A DNA stretch of 55,634 bases. Origin: a virus. The stretch covers positions 1 to 55,634 of the IMG/VR virus record IMGVR_UViG_3300044796_000576; one strand, written 5' to 3'. Of the stretch, positions 41,822 through 49,088 are shown one piece after another. The notes beneath the pieces were generated by a model. It had not been told where the DNA came from, ran no database searches, and saw only the letters and a program-made list of their open reading frames with translations. Both the position numbers and the translations under genes were made by a program. How positions within the stretch are numbered: the stretch's first letter is position 1; each line of letters starts with the position of its first letter.

Positions 41822-42097
41822 TCAATTTCGTTTGCCGGCGAGAACGGCTTTGGTGAGGGAATTCACGTTGCCGACAGATTCGGTGTCATGGGTTTTGACA
41901 TAATTCAACCAGCACGGGACACAGATTTTTTTCAAGTTATCCGGGACTTTATCCGAAAAGAAAATCGGGGTGCCACAGAGGGAACAAACCGACTCGGACT
42001 GGCTCACGCCGGGTATGGGATGGATGGTGCAAACATGGAATGTCGCCGTTGGGGGCAGGAAACTGCCGGGGTAGATTTTCAGGGTATGCTTGCCCAT
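41822..42097 (-). CDS. 91-residue zinc-ribbon protein
   Basis: 'SVCSLCGTPIFFSDKVPD' and 'KICVPCWLNYVKTH' give two CxxC pairs, after a Pro-rich start (YPGSFLPPTATFHVCTI). It lies 4 nt from the gene before it. Function unknown. Confidence 0.5.
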   Translation of the reverse strand: MGKHTLKIYPGSFLPPTATFHVCTIHPIPGVSQSESVCSLCGTPIFFSDKVPDNLKKICVPCWLNYVKTHDTESVGNVNSLTKAVLAGKRN

Positions 42098-42275
42098 GAC
42101 GGGATTTTGGCCGGTTATGCTGGTGGTGTCCAGACTGATTTAAATTTTAGTGCGGCGCCACTACGATAGGGCTGTAACGGCCTCAGATCGTCCAGGACGA
42201 GACTTTAACGGTAACGCGGCTCTATATTCACCGGGCTGGGCTTGGACGCGGCTGAGAGCTTTCCAGGACGATGTT
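42098..42275. other. Gap of 178 bp with a TCGTCCAGGACGA palindrome
   Basis: The perfect 13-bp palindrome at 42188-42200 is followed at 42203 by TTTAACGGTAACG, one base away from the TAACGTTA motif family. A half-copy (CCAGGACGA) lies near 42262. A GCTGGTGGTG copy is at 42119. This may be an operator within the early operon. No gene is seen. Confidence 0.4.
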
Positions 42276-42473
42276 TCATTCTTGCGAGGTTAGATGCCAC
42301 AGGCCGCAATGAATGCACGGGTAGGCGCGGAACTGGCGGGCGTAGCAATTGGGCCGGGCCATGACAACAGCAGCGCCGAGCATGGCGGCATCATGGGATT
42401 TGAACCCAACCTTGCGGGTCCGGCCACAACGGGACCGGCGGGGCTGGCGCTGGTCCTGAAAGTTTTGGGTCAT
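42276..42473 (-). CDS. 65-residue small zinc-finger-like phage protein
   Basis: Start 42473 (MTQNFQDQRQPRRSRCGRTR) is chosen because an earlier ATG adds Cys-rich low-quality sequence. The end 'YPCIHCGLWHLTSQE' has the C-x2-C plus WHLT pattern of a small phage protein type. Function unknown. Confidence 0.5.
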   Translation of the reverse strand: MTQNFQDQRQPRRSRCGRTRKVGFKSHDAAMLGAAVVMARPNCYARQFRAYPCIHCGLWHLTSQE

Positions 42474-42675
42474 TTTAAAACATTCTGCCGCACACACCAT
42501 TTCCGCACAGCAAGGCGGCTTTGGGGCCGAGCTTGTTGCAGTGGCGTGAAGCCACTGGCTGACCACTAACCCGGTTTGCGATGGTCATTCAACGGATCTC
42601 GCAGGACCACTGCGCATCTAACGGATTCGGCGTGGTTCGCCGAAGCCGGGCTGTTGCCGCGTGCGGCAGAACAAA
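42474..42675. other. Gap of 202 bp with three hairpins
   Basis: CAGTGGC/GCCACTG (42539-42545 with 42551-42557), TTCGGCG/CGCCGAA (42626-42632 with 42638-42644) and TGCCGC/GCGGCA (42653-42658 with 42661-42666). AACGGAT is also repeated. No gene is recognised; this may be a structured RNA or terminator cluster. Confidence 0.4.
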
Positions 42676-42912
42676 TTATTTTTGTGATTGAGCCTGCCAC
42701 GCCGATTCATATTTTTTAACCACTTGTTTTAATTCTGTGAGGCGGCTCAAGATACGTTCGGTTCTGTCCATGCAAAAGTGCATGTCAATTTGATTGCATT
42801 TGAGCAAGTATTCCAAGTCATTAAAGTCGGCTTCGTTAATTTTCAACAAAGGCCAGACCGGGCTTTTGTTTTGGAACGGTTTGCGGTGTTTTTTCTTTTT
42901 TAAGGACTTCAT
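42676..42912 (-). CDS. 78-residue basic/helical protein
   Basis: A Lys-rich start 'KSLKKKKHRKPFQNKSPVWP' is followed by helices ('FNDLEYLLKCNQIDMHFC', 'ERILSRLTELKQVVKKY'). It lies 1 nt from the vWA gene, so it is co-expressed. A nucleic-acid-binding partner is possible. Family unknown. Confidence 0.5.
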   Translation of the reverse strand: MKSLKKKKHRKPFQNKSPVWPLLKINEADFNDLEYLLKCNQIDMHFCMDRTERILSRLTELKQVVKKYESAWQAQSQK

Positions 42913-42913
42913 A

Positions 42914-43621
42914 TTATTTTTTGGTTTGGGCTATCGGTGTTGGTTCCTCTTCGGTGGTGGCATTCGGTCCCCACAGATTTTGCACCGAAGCGGACACGTT
43001 TTGAGTCGAACAGGCATAGGCATGGGTTACACCTGCGAACCGGGCATAAGCCTCGCCGGTATTTTGATGGGAACTGCGCAACACGTTGCTGACACCCATA
43101 GTGCCGAAGGCAATCGCCGAGGTCGCGGCCCAACCTTGAAGTCCAACGCCGATGTAGGCAAATGTCCAGTGGGCTTGACCCTCCTTGGACTTGATGAGGA
43201 CTTTGATCGAGTCACTTTTCCATTCGCGGGATGAATTTTCCAGTCCGTCTGTCAGCGTGACAAAGAGAACCTTGAACTTGCCGGTAGCTTTGGTTTCGGT
43301 GGCGCGGATGGTCCGGCCCATTGCGTCATACAGTGGCGTGCCGGCGCGCGGCGAATACGTTTCGGCAGTCAATAGTTTCACGTCCTTGAGCGGCACGGCG
43401 TCATGGACAATGTCCACGCCCTGGGTGTCAAACTGCGTGAGCGTGAACCGCATGGCACAGCCTTTATCCTTGGCGCACAGTTCCTTGATGTAGGCGTTGA
43501 AGCCCTTGATGGTTTCGTCCTTGCATTCCTCCATTGAACCGGAACGGTCCAGTAGAAAGGCAACGAGGGTGGGTTTGTTTTCAGTTTTGACTTCGGTGGT
43601 TTTCTTTTTGGTGTTTTTCAT
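42914..43621 (-). CDS. von Willebrand factor A-domain protein
   Basis: 235 residues. A full MIDAS: Asp25-x-Ser27-x-Ser29 (DRSGS), Thr95 in 'RAGTPLYDAM' and Asp125 in 'TLTDGLENSS'. Such domains bind a divalent ion and mediate protein-protein contacts, often with AAA+ or terminase-like partners. A helical C-terminus follows. No ATPase partner of a MoxR type is visible in the window. The early-operon location suggests a role in DNA metabolism or host interaction. Confidence 0.75.
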   Translation of the reverse strand: MKNTKKKTTEVKTENKPTLVAFLLDRSGSMEECKDETIKGFNAYIKELCAKDKGCAMRFTLTQFDTQGVDIVHDAVPLKDVKLLTAETYSPRAGTPLYDAMGRTIRATETKATGKFKVLFVTLTDGLENSSREWKSDSIKVLIKSKEGQAHWTFAYIGVGLQGWAATSAIAFGTMGVSNVLRSSHQNTGEAYARFAGVTHAYACSTQNVSASVQNLWGPNATTEEEPTPIAQTKK

Positions 43622-43650
43622 ATTTGTGTTGGTGGTGGATTGGACAATGG

Positions 43651-44040
43651 CTATCCAAGGTCGGACAGCACAGACAGGAATTCTTTCAGGTCATGGACGA
43701 CATAGACGGTGTGGCCGAGCTTGGCCATTTCCGCGTGCCAGCCAAGTTGAGCCAGTGAAGGTTTTTGACCGGGCCGTTTGGCTTCGACATAAAGCGTGCG
43801 GCCTTGAGGCAGAGCGATGACAAAGTCCGGTACGCCGGGTTCGTTGCGGGTCGGTTTGTCGGTGCGTGAATGAATGTATTTCCAACGGGGCCATTGTTTG
43901 TCGCAATGGTCTATGATGTCCCGGTGCAGTTTTTTTTCCAAAGGCTGACCGGCAATGGTTGCCGGACGTTCAGCAATGGTTGCCGGACGGCCAAGCCGGG
44001 CCTGCATTTGCTCGAATTGAAATTCGGTGATGTTGCTCAT
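43651..44040 (-). CDS. VRR-NUC-type nuclease
   Basis: 129 residues from ATG 44040, fixed by ATGA with the upstream gene. 'EPGVPDFVIALPQGRTLYVE' and 'AKRPGQKPSLAQLGWHAEMA' contain the PD-(D/E)xK core (Asp, Glu and Lys in 'VEAKRPG'), the VRR-NUC subtype known for structure-specific DNA cleavage and common in phages. An N-terminal in-frame duplication RPATIAE/RPATIAG reflects a 21-bp DNA repeat. It is probably a Holliday-junction or other repair nuclease. Confidence 0.75.
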   Translation of the reverse strand: MSNITEFQFEQMQARLGRPATIAERPATIAGQPLEKKLHRDIIDHCDKQWPRWKYIHSRTDKPTRNEPGVPDFVIALPQGRTLYVEAKRPGQKPSLAQLGWHAEMAKLGHTVYVVHDLKEFLSVLSDLG

Positions 44041-44330
44041 AGACGTTTTACAAATCTTTTGCAGGCTGGCCAGTTGGCGCGGTGATCGGTGCCCGGCCCG
44101 TTGGTGTCCCCGCGCAGTTCGCATTTGAAATAGGTTTTGGAGTATTGGCCCTTGCGAATAAACAGCCGGCATTGTTTGCACACGGCATTTTCCGGGCCGG
44201 GACCGTAAAGCCGGACGCAGGGGTTGGCGGTGAAGTTGCCGGAAATGGTGCCTTCAAAACCGGCTTTCTCAGCGGCTTTTTCAAACCACAGTTGCGCGTC
44301 CGGGTCAGGAATTTTGCCAGGATATTTCAT
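44037..44330 (-). CDS. 97-residue Cys-rich phage protein
   Basis: The block 'CVRLYGPGPENAVCKQCRLF' followed by 'KTYFKCELRG' and 'DHRANWPACKRF' matches a phage protein type with several Cys and a DHR, suggesting zinc binding. ATGA overlaps on both sides. Function unknown. Confidence 0.6.
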   Translation of the reverse strand: MKYPGKIPDPDAQLWFEKAAEKAGFEGTISGNFTANPCVRLYGPGPENAVCKQCRLFIRKGQYSKTYFKCELRGDTNGPGTDHRANWPACKRFVKRL

Positions 44331-45136
44331 TTCAGGCGCGGGAAGGCTTCGCCTTCATTGATCCGCACCACGGACATCCGGGAGCCGTTCAGGTAGGACC
44401 GTAACGATTTAATCAGCAGGGCCAGGACATGGCAGCGGTGCAACCGGGAACTGCCGACCTTGCTGCGGATGATGCGCTCGCGGAAATCACGGGCGGCATC
44501 CTGTTGCGATTCGCCGTCGTAGATGTTCTGAATGAACTTGTCCACCAGCCCGGCTTCGGCCTGGGGACAATCGCGCTTGGCAATGAAGGCCACGGCAGCA
44601 ACCATGCTGGGGGCCACGATATGGAACTTGCTGTTCAGGTGATAGCAGATAGAAACCAACGGCTGCAAGACGGGGTGCTGTTTTTCCGCGAATTCAATGC
44701 AAAGACTGCGCGTGCATTGTGCCTCTTCGCTGTTTTTCACGCCACTGGAACAAATGCCGTCCAGGTCGTACAAAACAATCCAACGCGCGGCGGTGGCGAT
44801 TTCTTTGCGATATTCACCGGACAGGGCATCGGCCACTGACCGTTTCTGGCCGGCATCAATGACCTTGTAGAGTTCGTCGTCGTCCGTTTCCATCAGCAAA
44901 AATTGCACGGTGGTTTTGGAACGACAAACGGCGTGCAGCCGGTGCTGGCCGTTGGCGATCCGGCCCTTGATTCTGACCAGACAATCAGGCGAAAGCCGCC
45001 AATCGCCGTTCTTCATTTCGTTGGCCAGCCGGTTGATGTAATTTTCAATCAATGGCCGCTGGCCTTCAAACAGGGTGGCCAGAAGTTTTTCCGCAATGGG
45101 CGGCGTGATGGTGATTATTTTAACGGTGGCTTTCAT
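44327..45136 (-). CDS. ParB-like domain protein
   Basis: 269 residues. 'DCLVRIKGRIANGQHRLHAV' and 'VQFLLMETDDDELYKVIDAG' resemble the ParB/sulfiredoxin-like domain of phage proteins in which 'NGQHRL' is conserved. The C-terminal half is helical with basic patches (DFRERIIRSKVGSSRLHRC). A DNA-binding or CTPase-type role is possible. Part of the early operon. The leader reads CCAACCACCAACCACCCC before ATG, with no Shine-Dalgarno. Confidence 0.6.
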   Translation of the reverse strand: MKATVKIITITPPIAEKLLATLFEGQRPLIENYINRLANEMKNGDWRLSPDCLVRIKGRIANGQHRLHAVCRSKTTVQFLLMETDDDELYKVIDAGQKRSVADALSGEYRKEIATAARWIVLYDLDGICSSGVKNSEEAQCTRSLCIEFAEKQHPVLQPLVSICYHLNSKFHIVAPSMVAAVAFIAKRDCPQAEAGLVDKFIQNIYDGESQQDAARDFRERIIRSKVGSSRLHRCHVLALLIKSLRSYLNGSRMSVVRINEGEAFPRLK

Positions 45137-45360
45137 GGGGTGGTTGGTGGTTGGTTTTTAGCGGACAGAACCAGGGCCTTGTCTATGGTTTTCATCATGC
45201 CCCGGCATTGGGCGCGGAATATCTCGGTCGTGTGATGCGGTGGCGTATGCCGGTAGGCGTTGGCCAGGAGCGCCGAGAGAATGCTGAGTTCGGCGCGACC
45301 GGCATGGAATACGAATCGTTCATGGTCGTGGCTGTTGAGTTCGATGTTTTGGATTTTCAT
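45133..45360 (-). CDS. 75-residue protein, unknown
   Basis: His-rich start 'IQNIELNSHDHERFVFHAG', a helical middle and the end 'KNQPPTTP'. ATGA overlap with the ParB-like gene. No family recognised. Confidence 0.45.
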   Translation of the reverse strand: MKIQNIELNSHDHERFVFHAGRAELSILSALLANAYRHTPPHHTTEIFRAQCRGMMKTIDKALVLSAKNQPPTTP

Positions 45361-45493
45361 AGGTTTGGGGGTTCAGGTTAATCATTTTGAACGCGGCGGT
45401 GTGGGCTTCGGCCTTGGCGATGACACTGGCCTCGACCACCCGTTTTATTTCTTCACTTAATTGGGAACTTTTTTTCGTTCCGGTTTTTTTCAT
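45320..45493 (-). CDS. 57-residue Lys/Glu-rich protein
   Basis: Start 45493 overlaps the upstream stop (ATGA). It begins 'MKKTGTKKSSQLSEEIKRVV' and is helical up to 'KAEAHTAAFKMINL'. Overlaps the next gene by 41 nt in another frame. Function unknown. Confidence 0.45.
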   Translation of the reverse strand: MKKTGTKKSSQLSEEIKRVVEASVIAKAEAHTAAFKMINLNPQTYENPKHRTQQPRP

Positions 45494-46254
45494 GGCTTGA
45501 CCTTTTGTTGTAGCTGCTGTTTGAAGCACTCGACCGCGTAGGCAGTGGCGTTCCGCGCCAGCTTGTCCACTTTGGCCGCGTGCGCCAGACGCACGGCGTT
45601 TGCCCAGCATGACATAATTTTCGGTTCTGGAAGTTGCTCGACAAAGGGAAGGATGACGGTTTGCAAACTGCGGCTTTTGAGTTTGGCCAGGTCAACTTTG
45701 CAATTGTCGTAATGCCATTCAGTTTCGTTGGCCATGATCCGGTTGGCCAGTTTTAGAGCGGTGAAGGTCGGATTCATCTTTTTTTCATCAATCAAACGCC
45801 CTCGCGCGCGCGCGCGCGTTTGATCAATCAAAGGTGATTGTGATTGTGATTGTGATTGCCATTGCGGTGGCATTGCGCGGGCATGATGCTTGGGCATTAC
45901 GGTCGCATTGCGCGGGCATCCCCACCTGCCTATCGCCCCGCGCTTGCCGTGCAGGGATTTTTCCGCATGTATTTTCCGGCACCGTTCCAGGGTTTTCAGA
46001 CAGCCTTTATGTGTAAATCGCCCGCCTTCGGCTAACCAGCCTTTGGTCATCAATTCCCGGCGCACCGATGGCCATTCATGGTGGGGAACACGGCTGATTT
46101 CGGCCAGGGTGTTGGCGTCATCCACGGGTGGAACCCCGGTGGCCCAGATGATGTCGCAGAGCCGCCGATGGGCCAACTCGGTATGCTCGCGCATTCCGAC
46201 CGTATCGGCCAGCATCACCTTGGCTTCGTAGTCAATGAAGAACAAATCGTTCAT
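45490..46254 (-). CDS. DUF1376-type replication-associated protein
   Basis: 254 residues from ATG 46254. Residues about 10-75 ('YEAKVMLADTVGMREHTELA', 'HRRLCDIIWATGVPPVDDAN') fit DUF1376, the N-terminal domain of phage replication-initiation-type proteins. The linker (about 125-160) is simple sequence: QSQSQSQS from a GATTGT microsatellite and RARARGR from a GC-repeat. The C-terminus is a basic helical region. Likely recruits host helicase or primase at the origin. Next to an HTH protein and a possible iteron region. Confidence 0.6.
   Translation of the reverse strand: MNDLFFIDYEAKVMLADTVGMREHTELAHRRLCDIIWATGVPPVDDANTLAEISRVPHHEWPSVRRELMTKGWLAEGGRFTHKGCLKTLERCRKIHAEKSLHGKRGAIGRWGCPRNATVMPKHHARAMPPQWQSQSQSQSPLIDQTRARARGRLIDEKKMNPTFTALKLANRIMANETEWHYDNCKVDLAKLKSRSLQTVILPFVEQLPEPKIMSCWANAVRLAHAAKVDKLARNATAYAVECFKQQLQQKVKP
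45804..45861. repeat. Coding microsatellites (GC-alternating and GATTGT)
   Basis: An alternating GCGCGC run at about 45804-45816 inside an ATCAAACGC/GCGTTTGAT inverted repeat, and four copies of TGATTG at 45834-45860. Both lie in the DUF1376-protein linker and encode Arg/Ala and Gln/Ser repeats. They are sites of likely slipped-strand variation. Confidence 0.6.
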
Positions 46255-46499
46255 TACCCCTCGCGCTGGCGCAAATGATTTTCTTTCAGCCAACGGTCGG
46301 CTTCCTCGACGGGAATTTTCAAATTCCGGTAACTGAATTTCATGTGAGGCATTCCGGTGGCGAGCCATTTGCAGACGGTGGTTTTTTTTACGCCCCAGCG
46401 GTTGCCAAATTCCGGCACGGTGAGGACCAGGCGCACGGTGGCGGGGTTGGTGGAAATGCTGGTGGTGGTATTTATGGTGGTTTTGAGTTTTTTGCTCAT
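46254..46499 (-). CDS. HTH (excisionase/MerR-like) regulator
   Basis: 81 residues from ATG 46499. The start 'MSKKLKTTINTTTSISTNPA' is Thr/Ser-rich and probably flexible. 'TVPEFGNRWGVKKTTVCKW' to 'LKIPVEEADRWLKENH' is a winged-HTH of the excisionase type. The ATG follows 'AGGAAA', a good Shine-Dalgarno. It is the first gene of the early operon. It may act as a control or excision factor; autoregulation is plausible. Confidence 0.6.
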   Translation of the reverse strand: MSKKLKTTINTTTSISTNPATVRLVLTVPEFGNRWGVKKTTVCKWLATGMPHMKFSYRNLKIPVEEADRWLKENHLRQREG

Positions 46500-46617
46500 A
46501 CTTTTCCTAGCGTCATCATGTTTAGCGGGTGAATGGGGATGGTCAACGGAAACTTGCGCACAGTTTATGCACCAAAAAGGCAGCATCAAAAACAGTGATG
46601 AGTTGGTATCTGGTTGT

Positions 46618-46652
46618 CCCGCTATCTCCCGCTATCTCCCGCGAGCTTCCGC
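46618..46652. repeat. Ten-bp iterons in the divergent early promoter region
   Basis: CCCGCTATCT is tandemly repeated (46618-46627 and 46628-46637), followed by degenerate CCCGCGAGCT and TCCGCTTTTT units. The 257-bp region 46500-46756 between the divergent early operons otherwise has no gene. It is a candidate replication origin or operator. Confidence 0.5.
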
Positions 46653-46756
46653 TTTTTCCCTTCGTCCCCCGGACTTATTCACCGGCAGGGAAAACGGCGG
46701 CCAAGGTTTTTCGGTTGACGAATAGTTCGTGGTGGTGGAAAATTGCCGTCACCACC

Positions 46757-47140
46757 ATGAACACCAAATTGGGCAAACCAAAAAAGTCGGAGCCGAACCC
46801 AGCCCGCCGGAATTTAAAACTGCCATCCGGCACGGTCTTGCTGGCGACCCCGAACGATCCTGGCAAAAACGATTACAAATGCGCGCGTTGCGGTTGGGAA
46901 TGGCCGGCGCGCAAGAAGGGGAGTTTGCCGGCCCGGTGCCCGCATTGTTTCAGCCCAAGCTGGAACAAAACCCGGGTGAAAGCGGCCATGAACGGGCCAC
47001 AATGCCATTGCCAGTTTTGCGGGTGGGATTGGACCGCTGTAAAAAACAAGGGCCTGCCCGCGCAATGTCCGCACTGCAATCGTTATGATTGGAACGGGAA
47101 AACTGCTTTGCCATCAGCCAAACCACCCGGATTAAAATAA
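46757..47140 (+). CDS. Tandem zinc-ribbon protein
   Basis: 127 residues from ATG 46757. Two near-identical modules: 'YKCARCGWEWPARKKGSLPA' with 'RCPHCFSPSWNK', and 'CHCQFCGWDWTAVKNKGLPA' with 'QCPHCNRYDWNG'. Each supplies CxxC + CPHC for one zinc. The N-terminus is basic. It is likely a DNA/RNA-binding early protein, 4 nt upstream of the SSB-like gene. Confidence 0.65.
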   Translation: MNTKLGKPKKSEPNPARRNLKLPSGTVLLATPNDPGKNDYKCARCGWEWPARKKGSLPARCPHCFSPSWNKTRVKAAMNGPQCHCQFCGWDWTAVKNKGLPAQCPHCNRYDWNGKTALPSAKPPGLK

Positions 47141-47144
47141 TTTT

Positions 47145-47606
47145 ATGCCTACCATACACGATTTGAAAAAGAGCCGGTTTTTAACCAAGGAAGATGTCGG
47201 ACGCGGCATGTTGCTGACCATCAAAGGCTGGCATGAGGAAAATGTCGCCATGACCGGCGAAGCGCCGGAAAACAAATACTGTCTGGATTTTGAAGAGACG
47301 GACAAGCCGCTCGTGCTCAATACCACCAAAGGTCAAATCATTGCCAAAATTTGCGGCGATGAGGATTTGGCGAATTGGGCTGGCTACCGGATTGTTGCCT
47401 ACCACGACCCGAACATTTCAATGGGCGGCAAGCTGGTCGGCGGCATTAGTGTCCGTGCGCCGCGCATTGCGTCTGTGCCCGCGCCCATGCCGGCTCCTGT
47501 GCCACGCGCGCCCGCCCCGGTGCGGCCTATGCCGGTTCCCCCATTACGCGAGCCGGTGGCGGAACTGCCGCCCGGAAGTGGCGAGGACGACGATGTCCCT
47601 TTTTAA
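47145..47606 (+). CDS. SSB-like single-stranded-DNA-binding protein
   Basis: 153 residues. The N-terminal ~105 residues ('GRGMLLTIKGWHEENVAMTG', 'KYCLDFEETDKPLVLNTTKG') could be an OB-like fold. A Pro-rich linker (PAPMPAPVPRAPAPVRPMPV) follows, and the protein ends GEDDDVPF, the acidic tip type (DDDIPF in E. coli SSB) that recruits repair partners. This is strong evidence for an SSB-type role in replication or recombination. The OB assignment itself is inference. Confidence 0.6.
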   Translation: MPTIHDLKKSRFLTKEDVGRGMLLTIKGWHEENVAMTGEAPENKYCLDFEETDKPLVLNTTKGQIIAKICGDEDLANWAGYRIVAYHDPNISMGGKLVGGISVRAPRIASVPAPMPAPVPRAPAPVRPMPVPPLREPVAELPPGSGEDDDVPF

Positions 47607-47689
47607 GATGTGAAAGGTGTGGACGGCGACGGCGCTCCGTGCGATGGTCCTACCAACGGCAAGTCAACGTGTGTTTTGATTGTCTGTGA

Positions 47690-47766
47690 CGCGGGGTAGA
47701 ACAGCCTGGCAGTTCGTCGGGTCCATAACCCGAAGGTCGCGGGTTCAAATCCCGCCCCCGCAACCA
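47690..47766 (+). tRNA. Initiator tRNA-fMet (CAU)
   Basis: 77 nt including CCA: CGCGGGG at the 5' acceptor and CCCCGCA at the 3' give the C1-A72 mismatch diagnostic of bacterial initiators. The anticodon stem has three G-C pairs (GGG/CCC) around CAT. The D arm (AGCAGCCTGGCAG-like) and T arm GGTTCAAATCC are normal. The sequence is very close to E. coli tRNA-fMet. A phage carrying its own initiator tRNA is unusual. It sits 83 nt after the SSB-like gene. Confidence 0.9.
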
Positions 47767-47771
47767 ACAGT

Positions 47772-48074
47772 TCAGCCCCGGTCCACAATTTTTCCGTCCT
47801 CAATCACTTCATCAATCAGCATGGGACTAAGAGGACTCATAGGACGAATGGGGAGAGTTTCCAGGCGCAACCGATATTTGCGCATGACCCAACGGTCGAG
47901 GACATCGCTGCGGCGAATCCGGTATTTCAATTCGGTTTGACGCGCGAGCAACGCGGCGTGTTTGACGCGGGCGTTCTGGCCGATGTGCGGATTATCAAAC
48001 CAGGATTGTTCGTAGGCCAACTGGCGGGGAATGTCCATCAATTCCCATTCATCACAAGAAAAAGAACGCGGCAT
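47772..48074 (-). CDS. 100-residue protein, unknown
   Basis: 'SCDEWELMDIPRQLAYEQSW' opens a helical, Arg-rich protein (QTELKYRIRRSDVLDRWVMR). It ends with Met/Pro-rich sequence. Convergent with the tRNA 6 nt away. The last gene of the capsid-fibre operon. No function recognised. Confidence 0.5.
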   Translation of the reverse strand: MPRSFSCDEWELMDIPRQLAYEQSWFDNPHIGQNARVKHAALLARQTELKYRIRRSDVLDRWVMRKYRLRLETLPIRPMSPLSPMLIDEVIEDGKIVDRG

Positions 48075-48209
48075 AAAGAGATTGGCGGTGCGGACAGGCT
48101 CCCGCCCAGCCTAACCTGTGAACGCCGTGTATGTAACTTCTACCCGTCGCCAGCACCCGACGTTCCCCGCGTCCGTTGCGGTCCATGAAAACGCCAGCGA
48201 CAAATTATG

Positions 48210-48839
48210 TTACGGCTTGCTGGCGGCGTCAATCGCCTGCTTGATTTCAATGACGGCACCCTTGGCTTCCGCATTGTTGATGCTGCTACCCAGGATGCCA
48301 AGCACCTGACTGGCCGTGCCGGTGGCGAGTTGGTGCGCTTGCAGCCAGGACGTGATGGCGGTGTCATATTTTGTCCCACTTGGCAGGGTCTTGATAAATT
48401 CGCGGATGGTTTCAACTTCCTGCGCGATGGCATCGGCGGTGTTGCTCTTTTTCTGGCCGCGCAACTGCGCCCAGAGTCCAAGCAGAGCGAGCACGCCCAT
48501 AGAGGCCATTGAGCCGATGCCCGGAAAGAAGGTGTTCAAGGCGGTGCCACTGGCCTGAACCGTGGCAACGGTGGTGGGGCTGGTGGTTAACGTATAGGCG
48601 GGAACCTGCACGACGGCTGAGACGATATTTGTTTGTTCCACCACAACATTCTGTGCGTTGGTGACAGTGACGACGTTGGTGTGAAGGACGGTGGCGTCCA
48701 CATAATTGGTCTGGACGACATAGACCAGGTGTTCAACGGCAGTTGGAGCACTGGGATTGGAGCCGAACATACTGCATCCGGTGATGGTTAGCAATACGGC
48801 CAGGACGAAGCCGATTTTTAACTGGGTGATTTTTCTCAT
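48210..48839 (-). CDS. Lipoprotein with a membrane segment (spanin or exclusion candidate)
   Basis: 209 residues. The signal peptide ends with a lipobox: 'GFVLAVLLTITGCSMF', giving a lipid-modified Cys. Val/Thr-rich middle; a second hydrophobic stretch 'IGSMASMGVLALLGLWAQLR' at about 110-130, then a helical C-terminal half. A lipoprotein in a late operon with a small two-helix membrane protein next door suggests a lysis accessory or superinfection exclusion. No endolysin could be identified in the window. Confidence 0.55.
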   Translation of the reverse strand: MRKITQLKIGFVLAVLLTITGCSMFGSNPSAPTAVEHLVYVVQTNYVDATVLHTNVVTVTNAQNVVVEQTNIVSAVVQVPAYTLTTSPTTVATVQASGTALNTFFPGIGSMASMGVLALLGLWAQLRGQKKSNTADAIAQEVETIREFIKTLPSGTKYDTAITSWLQAHQLATGTASQVLGILGSSINNAEAKGAVIEIKQAIDAASKP

Positions 48840-48875
48840 AGTGTTTATTAACGCTGGTGCGGGTTTGGCCGGGCG

Positions 48876-49088
48876 TCAAGGGGCGGATTTGTTTTTGTGG
48901 GCATGAAGTGATTCGGGGCAACGATTGCAGGGAAGTTGGTCGAACTGCCGGTCAATCTTGTTGAATTTGGTATTCAGCCACCAGGTGCCCGTGACCACGA
49001 GGCTGATCCACCCAAGGTCGGGCAGGCCGATGACGGTGCCGCACAGAATGATGCTGCCGAAACACAAGGGTAAAAACAGGTTGTTCAT
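48876..49088 (-). CDS. 70-residue membrane protein (holin candidate)
   Basis: Two hydrophobic segments (about 4-22 'LFLPLCFGSIILCGTVIGL' and 27-42 'ISLVVTGTWWLN') are followed by a basic, Cys-containing tail. Size and topology fit a class II holin. ATGA overlap with the fibre gene (49085-49088) ties it to the late operon. Holin function is inferred. Confidence 0.45.
   Translation of the reverse strand: MNNLFLPLCFGSIILCGTVIGLPDLGWISLVVTGTWWLNTKFNKIDRQFDQLPCNRCPESLHAHKNKSAP

Noticed and set aside
47690-47766. tRNA as attP for the integrase
   Set aside because: The tRNA is complete and lies about 9 kb from int, and no repeat of its 3' end was found near int. It looks like a functional gene.
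48055-48188. 44-codon minus-strand frame between 48074 and 48210
   Set aside because: Composition is basic and low in complexity and it lies across the next gene start, so I did not call it.
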